64,000 nt of DNA from Aurantimonas sp. Leaf443. GTDB taxonomy: Bacteria; Pseudomonadota; Alphaproteobacteria; Rhizobiales; Rhizobiaceae. Of the stretch, positions 52,275 through 62,562 are shown in pieces. Made by a program: the position numbers and the translations under genes. Position 1 is the stretch's first letter. Every line of letters starts with the position of its first letter. A model generated the notes under the pieces. It had not been told where the DNA came from. It saw only the letters and a program-made list of their open reading frames with translations, and did not search any database. The stretch lies in NCBI RefSeq assembly GCF_001425575.1, contig NZ_LMRD01000001.1:737940-801939 (forward strand). Reading direction: 5' to 3'.

Positions 52275-53762
52275 TCATCCCTTGGTCTCGGCGAAGGCGT
52301 CGAGCGCCCGCTGGCGCGCTCCGGAATGATCGACGACGGGCTTGGGATAGGTCTTGCCGAGCTCGACGCCGGCCTTCCTGAGCACGGCCTCGTCGGTTTG
52401 CCAGGGCGCGTGGATCGCCTTGTCCGGCAGCTTGGCGAGTTCGGGCACGAAGCGGCGGATGTAGTCGCCGGCCTTGTCGAACTTCTCGCTCTGCCCGACC
52501 GGGTTGAAGACGCGGAAGAAGGGCTGGGCGTCCGCACCCGATCCGCCGATCCACTGCCATTGCGCCGTGTTCGAGCCGATGTCGCCGTCCACCAGCGTGT
52601 CCCAGAACCAGGCCTCGCCCGCGCGCCAGTCGAGGAGGAGGTCCTTGGTGAGGAAGGAGCCGACGATCATGCGCACGCGGTTGTGCATCCAGCCCATCTC
52701 CCAGAGCTGGCGCATGCCGGCATCGACGATCGGGTAGCCCGTCATGCCCTTCTGCCAGGCGGCGAGATCGGACTTCGCCCGTCGCCAGGGCATCCTGTCG
52801 AAACGGGCGTTGAAGTTGGCCTCCGGCAGCGCGTCGAAATGGAAGAGGATGTGGTAGTTGAAGTCGCGCCAGACGAGCTCCTGGCGGAAGGTCTGCAGCG
52901 CCTTCTCGGGGATGGACTTGCGCCGGCGCGCCACGTCGTGCGCCCCGTGCCACAGCCGATGGGGCGAGATCTCGCCGAAGCGCAGGTAGGGCGACATGCG
53001 CGACGTTCCGTCCTCGCCGGGCGTCTCGCGTCCCTTCACGTAGCCGTCGAGGAGATCGTCGCAGAAGGTCGAAAATCGCTCGTGCGCGGCCGATTCGCCG
53101 GGCGTCCAGGCCTCGGCGAAGCCCTTCGACCAGTCCGGCCGGGTGGGCAGGAGGTCCCAGTCCTTCAACGTGTCGGACTTCGGCATCCGGCCGTCGAATC
53201 CCTTCAGCGTCTCGACGGGGTCGAACGGATCGCGCGGCCCGTGCGCCTTCTCGAAGCTTCTCAGGAAGGGCGTGTAGACCTTGTAGTAGCCGCCGGTCTT
53301 GGTCTGGATGCGCTCGGGATCGTGCAGGAGATGGCCGGTGAAGCGCTCCATGGAGGCTTTTTCGCCCAGCGCTTTCTCGACGCGGTCGTCGACCGCCCGC
53401 TCGCGCGTCTCGTAGCGCCGGTTGACGAAGAGCGCGCTCGCCCCGACGGCCTCGACGATCTCGGGCACGATCTCGGCCGCCTTTCCGCGGCGAAGGACCA
53501 GGGGCGCGCCGGCCTTCTTCACACTCTTCGCGAAGGCCTCGAGCGAATGGTGCAGCCACCAGCGATGGGCGGCGCCCAGGGGGCGCACGTCCTCTTCCTC
53601 CAGAACGTAGAGCGCGAGCACGGGGCGGCCGGTCTCGCCCGCGTGGAAGAGGGCGGGGTTGTCGTCGAGCCGCAGATCGTTGCGCAGCCAGACGACGACC
53701 GGGCCTTCGCCGGCATCGGTCCGCTTCGCATCCTTCGTCCTGTCCGTGGTCCGGCTCGCCAT
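52275..53762 (-). CDS. phrB: Deoxyribodipyrimidine photolyase (cryptochrome/photolyase family)
   Basis: A 495-residue flavoprotein. The N-terminal Rossmann-like antenna domain starts VVVWLRNDLRLDDNPAL. The FAD domain contains SRMSPYLRFGEISPHRLW, EKALQTFRQELVWRDFNYH, and WHNR-like MHNRVRMIVGSFLTKDLLLDW with DGDIGSNTAQWQW. These match class I CPD photolyases. It repairs UV pyrimidine dimers with blue light. Monocistronic on the minus strand; the last 30 residues are rich in lysine and alanine. Confidence 0.94.
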   Translation of the reverse strand: MASRTTDRTKDAKRTDAGEGPVVVWLRNDLRLDDNPALFHAGETGRPVLALYVLEEEDVRPLGAAHRWWLHHSLEAFAKSVKKAGAPLVLRRGKAAEIVPEIVEAVGASALFVNRRYETRERAVDDRVEKALGEKASMERFTGHLLHDPERIQTKTGGYYKVYTPFLRSFEKAHGPRDPFDPVETLKGFDGRMPKSDTLKDWDLLPTRPDWSKGFAEAWTPGESAAHERFSTFCDDLLDGYVKGRETPGEDGTSRMSPYLRFGEISPHRLWHGAHDVARRRKSIPEKALQTFRQELVWRDFNYHILFHFDALPEANFNARFDRMPWRRAKSDLAAWQKGMTGYPIVDAGMRQLWEMGWMHNRVRMIVGSFLTKDLLLDWRAGEAWFWDTLVDGDIGSNTAQWQWIGGSGADAQPFFRVFNPVGQSEKFDKAGDYIRRFVPELAKLPDKAIHAPWQTDEAVLRKAGVELGKTYPKPVVDHSGARQRALDAFAETKG

Positions 53763-53894
53763 CGCATGTCCCCGTCGCGTTCGTCCGCAGCGAGATAGGC
53801 GCGAGGGCGCCCGCGGCGACGGGCACGCGACCGTGACGCGGCCGAACGATGTCGGGCGTTCGGCGAAAGGCTACGAGAACGGAAAGAAGAAAGG

Positions 53895-53969
53895 TGGCTC
53901 CCCAGGCCGGATTCGAACCAGCGACCGATCGATTAACAGTCGAGTGCTCTACCACTGAGCTACTGGGGA
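53895..53969 (-). tRNA. tRNA-Asn (GUU)
   Basis: On the minus strand it begins TCCCCAGTAGCTCAGTGG and ends CTGGGGAGCCA with encoded CCA. The acceptor stem pairs TCCCCAG with CTGGGGA. The anticodon loop CTGTTAA gives GUU. It lies 133 bp upstream of the photolyase gene, on the same strand. Confidence 0.96.
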
Positions 53970-54169
53970 ATGTCGCTTCGCAGCGATGGCGGGCCTATAG
54001 CAAACCTGCGTCCGTCTTGCCAAGGCCATGGCGACGGAAATTTCCGGGGCCCGCGGAGCCAAACCGCGTGTTCTCACCTTTCTGAGAGCAACCGGCGTCG
54101 CTATTTCAGGCGTCCGGTGCCGATCCCGGCCTTTTCAGACCCTTCCAGATCTTCGCCGACGGAGAATCG

Positions 54170-54550
54170 ATGCAGCAGCCGACGAACGATGGACTGGAAG
54201 CGGCCCGGATCGAGGGCGAGGAGATGGCGCAGGCCCGCAAGAAGATCGTGATCTTCGGCCGGCGGATGCCGCTGCCGCAGTCGCGCTTCTGGCGCATCGT
54301 GCTGGGAATCGCCCTCATCATCGGCGGCATCTTCAGCTTCCTGCCGATTCTCGGCGTCTGGATGCTGCCGCTCGGGATGCTCGTCCTGTCGGTCGACCTG
54401 CCCTTCGTGCGTCGCTGGCGGCGGCGCAACGAGGTGCGCTGGGGCCGCTGGCGCGCCCGCCGCCGCGCCCGCAAGGAGGGAATCGATCTCGACGCCGAGC
54501 GCTTGAAGCGCCGGGAGGCGGTGGCCGAGCCCGGCCGTCTCGACGGCTGA
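54170..54550 (+). CDS. Small membrane protein (126 aa)
   Basis: A 126-residue protein with two adjacent hydrophobic segments (about residues 42-76; IVLGIALIIGGIFSFLPILG then MLPLGMLVLSVDLPFV). A very arginine-rich C-terminal half follows (RRWRRRNEVRWGRWRARRRA). It resembles the PGPGW-type small transmembrane proteins of rhizobia. No function recognised. Start ATG at 54170; the surrounding gap 53970-54169 has no other gene I can support. Confidence 0.7.
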   Translation: MQQPTNDGLEAARIEGEEMAQARKKIVIFGRRMPLPQSRFWRIVLGIALIIGGIFSFLPILGVWMLPLGMLVLSVDLPFVRRWRRRNEVRWGRWRARRRARKEGIDLDAERLKRREAVAEPGRLDG

Positions 54551-54618
54551 GCCCGCCCCGGCATCCTGCCGGTCGGCGCCGGGAGGCGCGGCGAGGGCGC
54601 TCCCGTCCGGCGTCCGGC

Positions 54619-54876
54619 TCAGCGAAGGCGGGTCGGCCGCCAGACGATGATGTCGGGCTTGCGGTCGCGGTCGAAGACCGCCGTCGCCACGTCGAAGGCC
54701 TGCCCCTCGCATTCGCGGCAGCGGAATCGCACCGCCTCGATGGGGCGGTCGGGATCGGCGAAGGCGGCGATGTCGGAGGCGAGGAACGAGGCGCCATGGC
54801 CGCAGCCGCGACAGGTGATCGTCACGATCCGCCCCTCCTGCGCCGCCTGCCGCAATGTCCCGCCCGATCCGCTCAT
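54619..54876 (-). CDS. Small zinc-ribbon protein (85 aa)
   Basis: An 85-residue protein with two cysteine knuckles, TCRGCGHGASF and FRCRECEGQAF, spaced about 30 residues apart, suggesting one bound zinc. The C-terminus reads FDRDRKPDIIVWRPTRLR. No family assigned. Convergent with the preceding small membrane gene. Possibly a nucleic-acid-binding accessory protein; function unknown. Confidence 0.65.
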   Translation of the reverse strand: MSGSGGTLRQAAQEGRIVTITCRGCGHGASFLASDIAAFADPDRPIEAVRFRCRECEGQAFDVATAVFDRDRKPDIIVWRPTRLR

Positions 54877-55001
54877 GCCCGATCAGATGGAACATAAGAG
54901 GAACATCGTCAATCGCGCTCCCGGCGGACGCCTTCGTCGCCGGAATGCGCAAGGCGGCACTTGCCGATGGCCGTCCGGTTCAGTAGGTACAGCGCCATTG
55001 G

Positions 55002-55075
55002 GGCCTCGTGGCGGAGTGGTGACGCAGAGGACTGCAAATCCTTGCACGGGGGTTCGATTCCCTCCGAGGCCTCCA
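55002..55075 (+). tRNA. tRNA-Cys (GCA)
   Basis: Starts GGCCTCGTGGCGGAGTGG, ends CGAGGCCTCCA with encoded CCA. The acceptor stem pairs GGCCTCG with CGAGGCC. The anticodon loop CTGCAAA gives GCA. Followed by a 160-bp non-coding gap before pcm. Confidence 0.96.
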
Positions 55076-55235
55076 TCTCACCGAACAATTCGTCGCAGCA
55101 TCGTTCCTCGCCCGCATTGCGGCTCGCCTGCATCGAAGGGCCGGCGCGCGGCAGCGGCGGCTTGCACCGGCACGGGCGCGCGCTTATGGAAGCGCGGACG
55201 CGTTCGGGCGGCTCAAGACGAGGACGACAGGGCTC

Positions 55236-55889
55236 ATGGATTTCGTTTCCGCCCGGCAGAAGATGGTCGACAACCAGATCCGCACGGTCGACGTGACCGG
55301 CCATGCGATCCTTCGGGCCTTCCTGACGGTGCCGCGCGAGCGCTTCGTGCCCGAGGAGCGCAAGGCTCTCTCCTATATCGACGAGGACCTGCCGCTCGGC
55401 GGCGGGCGCTACCTGATGGAGGCCGCGCCCTTCGCCAAGCTCCTGCAGCTGGCCGAGATCCGCCCGACCGACGCGATCCTCGACGTCGCCTCGGCCAATG
55501 GCTACTCGGCCGCGATCCTGTCGCATCTCGGCGCCCGGGTCGTGGCGCTGGAGGAGGACGAGGCGCTCGCCGCCGAGGCGCGCCAGCATCTCGCCGACCT
55601 GTCGATCGGCAATTGCGAGGTCGTCACCGGTCCGCTGGAGGCCGGCGCGCCGGCCAAGGGCCCGTTCGACGTGATCCTCTTCGAGGGCGCGGTCGAGAGG
55701 CTGCCGCAGGCGCTCTTCGCCCAGCTCGCCCGCAACGGCCGCCTCGTCGCGGTGGAGGGCCATGGCAACGCCGCGCTCGCCAAGATCCACGTGAAGGACG
55801 GCGAGGACCGCGTCTCCGCGCGTTCCGCCTTCAACTGCGCGATCCCCGCGATTCCCGGCTTCCGCCGCAAGGCCGAATTCGTCTTCTGA
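55236..55889 (+). CDS. pcm: Protein-L-isoaspartate O-methyltransferase-like protein
   Basis: A 217-residue SAM-dependent methyltransferase. Motif I is AILDVASANGYSAAIL near residues 80-94, and the N-terminal MVDNQIRTVDVTGHAILRAF and RERFVP are typical of Pcm. The usual ISQP stretch ahead of motif I is replaced by YLMEAAPFAKLL, as in other alphaproteobacterial members, so isoaspartate repair activity is likely but not certain. First of a recurring rhizobial run pcm, tolC, popZ, valS. Confidence 0.85.
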   Translation: MDFVSARQKMVDNQIRTVDVTGHAILRAFLTVPRERFVPEERKALSYIDEDLPLGGGRYLMEAAPFAKLLQLAEIRPTDAILDVASANGYSAAILSHLGARVVALEEDEALAAEARQHLADLSIGNCEVVTGPLEAGAPAKGPFDVILFEGAVERLPQALFAQLARNGRLVAVEGHGNAALAKIHVKDGEDRVSARSAFNCAIPAIPGFRRKAEFVF

Positions 55890-56165
55890 GAGGCGGCGAG
55901 GGCGCCGGCGCCCGGCCTGCCATTCGCACCGGGCGGCCATGAGTGCGGCTTCAGATCGAGGGCGCGATCGGTTCCAAGCTTGCGCGGACATGGCGGCCGC
56001 GTTGCAGAATTGTCCCTTTCTCGCCCAATAACCGCCCATCCCTGTTTGTCGGGCTTGATCTGGCCCTCGTAACTTTGGATCACTCCCCGGACGAAGTCGC
56101 TTCCCGCAGACGGGCCCTCGCTTGGCCATGTCGTCCTCGGGCTGCGCTCGATCTGGAGGACGACG

Positions 56166-57587
56166 TTGAGATCCAAGTTCTGGCCGGTCGCGGTCCTTGC
56201 CACCAGCGTGGTCTTCGCCGCTCAAGGCTCCGTTCGTGCCGAGACGCTGTCCGGGGCGCTGGCGAGAGCCTATGCCAACAGCCAGTCGCTTAACGCATCA
56301 CGCGCCCAGCTGAGGGCGACGGACGAGAACGTGCCGCAGGCCAAGGCCGGTCTCAGGCCGACGGTCGCGGCGACGAGCTCCTTCTCCGCCTCGCGCAGCC
56401 GCACGACCTTCGGCGACAACCTGCCCTCCGGCAATTCGCAGACCGAGCAGTTCGGCTCGGGCATCACGATCAACCAGACGCTCTTCGACGGGTTTCAGAC
56501 CCCGAACAATGTCGAGGCCGCGCGCGCCCAGGTGCGCGCCTCGCAGTTCAATCTCGCCAACACCGAGCAGAACACGCTGTCCGACACGGTGACGGCCTAT
56601 ATGAACGTGCTGCGCGACCGCCAGATCGCCGCGCTGCGCCGCCAGAACCTCGCCTTCCTGCGCGAGCAGGTGCGCGCCGCGGGCGCCCGCTTTGAGGTCG
56701 GCGAGGGCACGCGCACCGACGTGGCGCAGGCCGAGTCGGAACAGGCCCTGGCCACCGCGCTCCTCAACAGCGCTCTGGCGCAGGTCGCCTCCAGCGAGGC
56801 CACCTATTTCGACGTCGTGGGCGATGCCGCCGGCAATCTGGAGCCCGGCAAGGTGCCGACCGCCCTCCTGCCGAAATCCATCGACAACGCCTTCGCCATC
56901 TCGCAGCGCGAGCACCCGGCGATCCTCGCCGGTCTCGCGGCGGTCGATGCGGCCGCCTTCCAGGTGAAGTCCGCCGAGGGCGCGGCGCTCCCCACGGTGA
57001 GCCTGCAGGGTTCGGTCGACAACAGCTACGCGATCAGCGAAGGCTCGGGCAGTTCGGCCAGCAACCTGCCGGGCGTCAACACGCTGACGCAGAACGAGGT
57101 CTCGGCCACCGTCGGCGCGCAGATCCGCATCCCCATCTACCAGGGCGGCCTCGTCAGCTCGCAGGTGCGCCAGAACAAGGAAGTGCTCGGCCAGCGCCGC
57201 ATCGAGGTCGACGGTTTCCGCGATCAGGTCCGCGCCGCCGTCGCCTCCGCCTGGGCGCAGTACGAGGCCGCGCAGGCCAATGTCGTCGGCTACCAGGCGC
57301 AGGCCGCCGCCGCCCGCCTCGCGCTGAACGGCGTCGTGGAAGAGCGCAATGTCGGCCAGCGCACGACGCTCGACGTCCTCAACGCGCAGGCCGACCTCAT
57401 CGCCGCGCAGATCCTGCTCGTCGGCTCGCAGCGCGACGTCGTCGTCGCCGGCTACGCGCTGATCTCGGCCGAGGGCCGCCTCTCGGCGCAGCGCCTCGGT
57501 CTGGCCGGCAAGAAATACGACCCGAAGGAGCATTACATCCAGGTCGAGGACAAGTGGTTCGGCCTGCGCACGCCGGACGGGCGCTAG
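56166..57587 (+). CDS. tolC: TolC-family outer membrane efflux channel
   Basis: A 473-residue protein starting at a TTG 6 bp after GGAGG. The Sec signal peptide covers about residues 1-25 (FWPVAVLATSVVFAAQG). Duplicated OEP repeats follow with long heptad-rich helices (for example LRRQNLAFLREQVRAAGARF) that form the periplasmic tunnel. It connects inner-membrane type I secretion or RND pumps to the outside. A strong stem-loop follows the gene. The inner-membrane partner is not in the window. Confidence 0.93.
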   Translation: MRSKFWPVAVLATSVVFAAQGSVRAETLSGALARAYANSQSLNASRAQLRATDENVPQAKAGLRPTVAATSSFSASRSRTTFGDNLPSGNSQTEQFGSGITINQTLFDGFQTPNNVEAARAQVRASQFNLANTEQNTLSDTVTAYMNVLRDRQIAALRRQNLAFLREQVRAAGARFEVGEGTRTDVAQAESEQALATALLNSALAQVASSEATYFDVVGDAAGNLEPGKVPTALLPKSIDNAFAISQREHPAILAGLAAVDAAAFQVKSAEGAALPTVSLQGSVDNSYAISEGSGSSASNLPGVNTLTQNEVSATVGAQIRIPIYQGGLVSSQVRQNKEVLGQRRIEVDGFRDQVRAAVASAWAQYEAAQANVVGYQAQAAAARLALNGVVEERNVGQRTTLDVLNAQADLIAAQILLVGSQRDVVVAGYALISAEGRLSAQRLGLAGKKYDPKEHYIQVEDKWFGLRTPDGR

Positions 57588-57625
57588 GCACTCCGCCCCA
57601 TATCCTCCCCCCGCGTTTCGACTGC

Positions 57626-57665
57626 CCGAAAGCCGCTCCGCCCGAAAGGGCAGGGCGGCTTTCGG
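57626..57665 (+). terminator. Stem-loop after tolC
   Basis: Perfect 11-bp arms CCGAAAGCCGC (57626-57636) and GCGGCTTTCGG (57655-57665), with an inner GCCC-GAAA-GGGC hairpin. It lies 38 bp past the tolC stop and is a likely transcript end. The T-run is weak. Confidence 0.65.
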
Positions 57666-57847
57666 ACATTCTGGGGATCGCGGCCGCGCGGCGGACGGGG
57701 CCGGCATGTTAGCGAAGCATCAAGAAACTGGTGATAGCGCTCCGGGAGGCTCTGCGGGGATTCACGGCGAGTCCGGTTCGGCATAGGCTTCGCGCATGAT
57801 TCGACGGTTAGGAGAGATCCTTGCCGGATCACTCGCGGGAGCGCCCC

Positions 57848-58876
57848 ATGAGCAATGCCCTATCTGCCAGAGAACCGTCGATGGACGAGATCCTGGCGTC
57901 CATCCGTCGGATCATCGAGAGCGGGGAAGAGCGCCAGGCCGCCGCGCCCGCGCGCCGGCCCGCCGATCTCGGCGACGATTCGCCGACCGTGCTCCTGACC
58001 GCGGCCAACCAGCCGAATGGTCGCTACCAGTCTCCCGCGCCGCATCCGGCACCCGCCGCCGAGCCGTATGTCCCGGCCGCGCGCGACGCCGCGCCGCGCA
58101 CGGCCGAGGACCGGGTCGCCGACGATCTCGCCGCCGCTCTGTCGCGCCCCGCGCCGATGCCGGAGCGCGCCGAGGCGCCGCAGGCGCTCGAGCCCGCCGC
58201 CCTGCCGGCCGAGCCTCTCGCGGAGGCCCCGCGCCGCCGCTTCGAGAGCCCGGCCGATGTCCTCAGCCGTCTTCGCACGGCCGCGCGTCCCGAGCCGCAG
58301 GCCGAGGCCCGTCCCGCGGTCGTCGACGAGATTCCCGGCGCCTTCACGCCCCAGGGCGACGATTCGGCGCGCCTCGTCGAGGCGCTCGCCCCGATCTTCG
58401 AGGAGGAGGCGTCCGCCTTCGACCGCCTCGATCCCATGCAGTTCAACGGCGAGTTCGACGAGCAGGAATTCACCGTGGAGCTCCTGGCGACCGCCGGGCT
58501 GATCCGCGGCGCGCCGCAGGAGACGCTGCGCGAGGCCGTGGCGGTCGCAGATCCCGTCGAGACGCCGTCCCTGGCCGCGATGCCGGCCGCGCAGGACGCG
58601 GCCCTCAGCCGTGCCGTCTTCGCCGAGGACGAGGTTGAGGGGCCCGTCGCGTCCGACAAGCCGCTCCTGTCCTTCGAGATCGGCGAGCAGATCGCCGCCT
58701 CCTTCGAGGATCTGGCGCGCGTCGTGCGCGAGGAGCACCTATCGAAGATGGACGACACGGTGCGCCAGATGCTGCGCCCCATGCTGCAGGAATGGCTGGA
58801 CGACAACCTGCCCGGCATCGTGGAGCGCCTCGTGCGCGAGGAGATCGAACGGGTCGCCCGCGGCCCGCGCCGCTGA
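57848..58876 (+). CDS. popZ: Polar organising protein PopZ (DUF2497)
   Basis: A 342-residue acidic, proline/alanine-rich, mostly disordered protein. The conserved N-terminal helix is SMDEILASIRRIIESGEE (residues about 11-28). The conserved C-terminal helical domain is MLRPMLQEWLDDNLPGIV then ERLVREEIERVARG. These are the PopZ hallmarks. It self-assembles at cell poles, tethers ParB-parS and recruits cell-cycle kinases. The long central linker is larger than in Caulobacter (177 residues). ATG at 57848; an upstream start adds nine residues. Confidence 0.92.
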   Translation: MSNALSAREPSMDEILASIRRIIESGEERQAAAPARRPADLGDDSPTVLLTAANQPNGRYQSPAPHPAPAAEPYVPAARDAAPRTAEDRVADDLAAALSRPAPMPERAEAPQALEPAALPAEPLAEAPRRRFESPADVLSRLRTAARPEPQAEARPAVVDEIPGAFTPQGDDSARLVEALAPIFEEEASAFDRLDPMQFNGEFDEQEFTVELLATAGLIRGAPQETLREAVAVADPVETPSLAAMPAAQDAALSRAVFAEDEVEGPVASDKPLLSFEIGEQIAASFEDLARVVREEHLSKMDDTVRQMLRPMLQEWLDDNLPGIVERLVREEIERVARGPRR

Positions 58877-58980
58877 CCGGCGCAAGCCTCGCGCCGGCCC
58901 GGAAGGGCTCGCTTCGTTGACAGGCCCGAAAGCTCTGGCGTAACCCCACGCGGGATTTCCGCCAGCTTTCCGGATGCGAC

Positions 58981-61761
58981 ATGATCGAAAAGACCTACGA
59001 CGCGGCTGCCCTCGAGCCGCGCATCGCCGAGCGGTGGGAGGCGGCCGACGCCTTTCGCGCCGGAGCGGCCGCCACAGAGGGCGCCGAGCCCTTCTCGATC
59101 GTCATCCCGCCGCCGAACGTCACCGGCTCCCTGCATATCGGCCATGCGCTCGACCACACGCTTCAGGACATCCTGATCCGCTTCGAGCGCATGCGCGGCA
59201 AGAACGTCCTGTGGCAGCCGGGTCTCGACCATGCGGGCATCGCCACGCAGATGGTCGTCGAGCGCCAGCTGCGCGAGCGCCGCGAGCCGGGACGGCGCGA
59301 GATGGGCCGCGCGGCCTTCGTCGAGCGCGTCTGGCAGTGGAAGGCGGAGTCGGGCGGCGACATCCTGCGCCAGGACCGCCGGCTCGGCATGTCCTGCGAC
59401 TGGTCGCGCGAGCGCTTCACCATGGACGAGGGCCTGTCGAAGGCCGTTCTCCAGGTCTTCGTCGATCTCCACCGCAAGGGGCTGATCTACAAGGACAAGC
59501 GCCTCGTCAACTGGGACCCGAAACTGCTGACGGCGATCTCGGACCTCGAGGTCGAGCAGCGCGAGGTGAAGGGCCATCTCTGGCACTTCCGCTATCCTCT
59601 GGCCGATGCCGCCTACGACCCGCTGAATCCGGCGACCTTCATCACCGTCGCCACCACCCGGCCGGAGACCATGCTCGGCGACACCGCCGTCGCCGTGAAC
59701 CCGGACGACGAGCGCTACCGCGCGCTTGTCGGCAAGAAGGTCCGCCTGCCGCTGGTCGGGCGCCTCATTCCCATCGTCGCCGACGACTATGCCGACCCGG
59801 AAGCGGGATCGGGCGCGGTGAAGATCACCCCGGCGCACGACTTCAACGATTTCGAGGTCGGCCGCCGGCACGAGCTGCCGATGATCTCGGTGATGACCGG
59901 CGAGGCGACGATGACGCTCGCCGACAATGACGACTTCCTCGCCGGGCTGACGCGCGACGCGCTCCTGGAGCGCACGATCGCCGAGCTCGAGGGCAAGGAC
60001 CGCTTCGAGGCCCGCGAGATCATCGTGGCGATGATGGAGGACGGCGGCTTCCTCGGCGAGATCAAGGAGCATCCCCACGTCGTGCCGCATGGCGACCGCG
60101 GCGGCGTGCCGATCGAGCCCTACCTGACCGACCAGTGGTATGTGGATGCCGCCACGCTCGCCAAGCCGGCGATCGCCAGCGTCCGAGAGGGCCGCACCGT
60201 CTTCGTGCCGAAGAACTGGGAGAAGACCTTCTTCGACTGGATGGAGAACATCCAGCCCTGGTGCATCTCGCGCCAGCTCTGGTGGGGGCACCAGATTCCG
60301 GCCTGGTACGGGCCGGACGGCACGGTCTTCGTGGAGAAGAGCGAGGAGGAGGCGGTCGCCGCGGCGCTCGCCCACTACGTCACCAACGGCACGATCGACG
60401 ACGCCGCCGCCCGGGCGATGGCGGAGGATCCCGAGCGGCGCGAGGGCTTCCTGAAGCGCGACGAGGACGTGCTCGACACCTGGTTCTCGTCCGCCCTCTG
60501 GCCCTTCTCGACCCTCGGCTGGCCCGAGCGGACCCCGGAACTCTCCACCTACTATCCGACGAGCGTCCTCGTCACCGGCTTCGACATCATCTTCTTCTGG
60601 GTCGCCCGGATGATGATGATGGGCCTCTTCTGCATGGAGGAGGAGCCGTTCCGCACGGTCTATGTCCACGCGCTCGTGCGCGACAAGTCCGGCGCCAAGA
60701 TGTCGAAGTCCAAGGGCAACGTCATCGACCCGATCGAGCTCGTCGACGAGTACGGGGCCGACGCGCTGCGCTTCACGCTCGCCATCATGGCGGCGCAGGG
60801 ACGCGACGTGAAGCTCGACCCCCAGCGCATCGCCGGCTACCGCAACTTCGGCACCAAGCTGTGGAACGCCACGCGCTTCGCCGAGATGAACGGGGCGGTG
60901 CACGGCGCGCCGCTCGATCTCGACGCGCTGGCGCTGCCGCTCAGCCGCTGGCTCGCCACCGAATATGCCCGCACCATCGCTGAAGTGACGCGCGCGCTCG
61001 AGGCCTTCCGCTTCAACGACGCCGCCGCCGCACTCTACCGCTTCGTCTGGAACGGCTTCTGCGACTGGTACGTGGAACTGGCGAAGCCCATCCTGATGGG
61101 CGAGGACGAGGCCGCCAAGGACGAGACGCGCCGGCTCATGGGCTCGACGCTCGACGGCATCTACACGCTGCTCCATCCGTTCATGCCCTTCGTCACCGAG
61201 GAGCTCTTCGACGAGACGGCGGCGCCGGGCGCCGCGCGCGCGACGCTCCTGTGCCACGCGCCCTGGCCGACCTTCGAGGCGGCCGACGCTGCGGCCGCCG
61301 ACGACATCAACTGGCTGATCGACCTCGTCGGCGAGATCCGCTCCGTGCGCTCGGAGATGAACGTTCCGCCCGCGACCGAGGCGCCGCTCGTCGCCCTCTC
61401 GCCGGACTCTGCGACGGCCGAGCGGCTGGAGCGGCACGCGGCCTCGCTGAAGCGCCTCGCGCGCGTCTCGGCGATCGAGACGGCGGCCGAGGCGCCCTCG
61501 AAGTCCGCGCAGTTCGTGATGGCCGGCTGCGGCTTCGCCCTGCCGCTCGAAGGCCTGATCGACATCGATTCGGAGCGGGCCCGCCTCACCAAGGCCGAGG
61601 CCAAGGCGCGCGGCGAGGTCGCGCGTGTGGATGCCAAGCTCTCCAACGAGCGCTTCATCTCCAACGCGCCCGAAGAGGTGATCGAGCAGGAGCGCGAGAA
61701 GCGCGAGGCCTACCGGCTCGAAGCCGAAAAGCTCGCCGCCGCCCTGGCGCGGCTCGGCTAG
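58981..61761 (+). CDS. valS: Valyl-tRNA synthetase
   Basis: A 926-residue class I synthetase. HIGH motif in [17 protein letters not shown] near residue 50, editing domain with [20 protein letters not shown] motif in [14 protein letters not shown] near 576, and a C-terminal coiled coil ([20 protein letters not shown]) that contacts tRNA. Full-length and intact. Follows popZ by 104 bp. A 12-bp stem-loop lies 8 bp past its stop. Confidence 0.97.
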   Translation: MIEKTYDAAALEPRIAERWEAADAFRAGAAATEGAEPFSIVIPPPNVTGSLHIGHALDHTLQDILIRFERMRGKNVLWQPGLDHAGIATQMVVERQLRERREPGRREMGRAAFVERVWQWKAESGGDILRQDRRLGMSCDWSRERFTMDEGLSKAVLQVFVDLHRKGLIYKDKRLVNWDPKLLTAISDLEVEQREVKGHLWHFRYPLADAAYDPLNPATFITVATTRPETMLGDTAVAVNPDDERYRALVGKKVRLPLVGRLIPIVADDYADPEAGSGAVKITPAHDFNDFEVGRRHELPMISVMTGEATMTLADNDDFLAGLTRDALLERTIAELEGKDRFEAREIIVAMMEDGGFLGEIKEHPHVVPHGDRGGVPIEPYLTDQWYVDAATLAKPAIASVREGRTVFVPKNWEKTFFDWMENIQPWCISRQLWWGHQIPAWYGPDGTVFVEKSEEEAVAAALAHYVTNGTIDDAAARAMAEDPERREGFLKRDEDVLDTWFSSALWPFSTLGWPERTPELSTYYPTSVLVTGFDIIFFWVARMMMMGLFCMEEEPFRTVYVHALVRDKSGAKMSKSKGNVIDPIELVDEYGADALRFTLAIMAAQGRDVKLDPQRIAGYRNFGTKLWNATRFAEMNGAVHGAPLDLDALALPLSRWLATEYARTIAEVTRALEAFRFNDAAAALYRFVWNGFCDWYVELAKPILMGEDEAAKDETRRLMGSTLDGIYTLLHPFMPFVTEELFDETAAPGAARATLLCHAPWPTFEAADAAAADDINWLIDLVGEIRSVRSEMNVPPATEAPLVALSPDSATAERLERHAASLKRLARVSAIETAAEAPSKSAQFVMAGCGFALPLEGLIDIDSERARLTKAEAKARGEVARVDAKLSNERFISNAPEEVIEQEREKREAYRLEAEKLAAALARLG

Positions 61762-61768
61762 GGCGGAT

Positions 61769-61796
61769 CGAGGCGAGGCGGTGGCGCCTTGCCTCG
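61769..61796 (+). terminator. Stem-loop after valS
   Basis: Arms CGAGGCGAGGCG (61769-61780) and CGCCTTGCCTCG (61785-61796) pair with one G-T wobble around a GTGG loop, beginning 7 bp after the valS stop. The T-tract is absent. Confidence 0.6.
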
Positions 61797-62349
61797 GAAG
61801 GCCCGTCCGGCGGCGCGGTCCTGTCGCAGGACCGAGGGCCGCCGAGACGATCTCGCCTGCCGCCACGGTTCTCCGGTCCATCGAACGGGCCGGGCCGAGG
61901 CCGCCGGACATATGGTCGAGAAAGGGTCCCGTGCGTCTCGGCGCCCGGCGAGGCTCACCCCGTCACAGGCCGATGAACGGGCGCGCGGGCACGGCATCCT
62001 GCTTCTCGCGCCGCGCCCGGACAGGGCGAGCCCGTGCGAGGGGACAGCGTCGGCTGTGTCGAGACGGAGAGCGCGGCAATGGCGCGAATGGCGTTCCAGC
62101 GCGAGCGACACGCCTTCGCGGCTCTATGGCAATTCGCATCGAAGGGGGAGGGGCGGATGATCTGCGGCGATGATCGGGCGTCGCTCGCGGCGATTCCGTC
62201 CGCCGGCATGCGCGATGATCGTCTCGGCGCTCCGGATCGGCGCGGGAGCGCGATAGGCGAGACCGGCCGGGATCCGGCCGAGTTCTCAAGGCGCCGACCA
62301 AGGACGCGATGCGGACCGGACGAGGCCGACCCGGAACCCGGAAAGGGTC
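61797..62349. other. 553-bp gap with no supported gene
   Basis: Open frames on both strands translate to arginine/serine-rich, low-complexity sequence without ribosome-binding sites. No tRNA, repeat or clear promoter is visible. It separates valS from the oppositely oriented cspA and may be the downstream region of both. Confidence 0.45.
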
Positions 62350-62562
62350 TTACATGCTCTGCAGGTTGACGGCCTTCGGGCCCTTGCCGCGCTTGTCCGG
62401 CTCGGTGTCGTAGGAGACCTTCTGGTTTTCCTGCAGGTCGTGCAGGCCGGAGGCCTGGACGGCAGAGATGTGCACGAAGATGTCGGCTCCGCCGTTGTCC
62501 GGCTTGATGAACCCGAAACCCTTCTCGGTGTTGAAGAATTTGACCGTCCCGGTCTGTGCCAT
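62350..62562 (-). CDS. cspA: Cold-shock domain protein
   Basis: A 70-residue CspA-like protein, MAQTGTVKFFNTEKGFGFIK. RNP1 is KGFGFI and RNP2 is DIFVHI; the end PDKRGKGPKAVNLQSM is typical of alphaproteobacterial CspA. It binds single-stranded RNA or DNA as a chaperone. ATG at 62562 follows AAGGG; the 24-base upstream in-frame extension is not needed. A long 5' region precedes it, as is usual for cold-shock genes. Confidence 0.96.
   Translation of the reverse strand: MAQTGTVKFFNTEKGFGFIKPDNGGADIFVHISAVQASGLHDLQENQKVSYDTEPDKRGKGPKAVNLQSM

Noticed and set aside
61797..62349. Open frames of 80-130 codons between valS and cspA
   Set aside because: No ribosome-binding sites, arginine/serine-rich composition and no recognisable motif; treated as non-coding.
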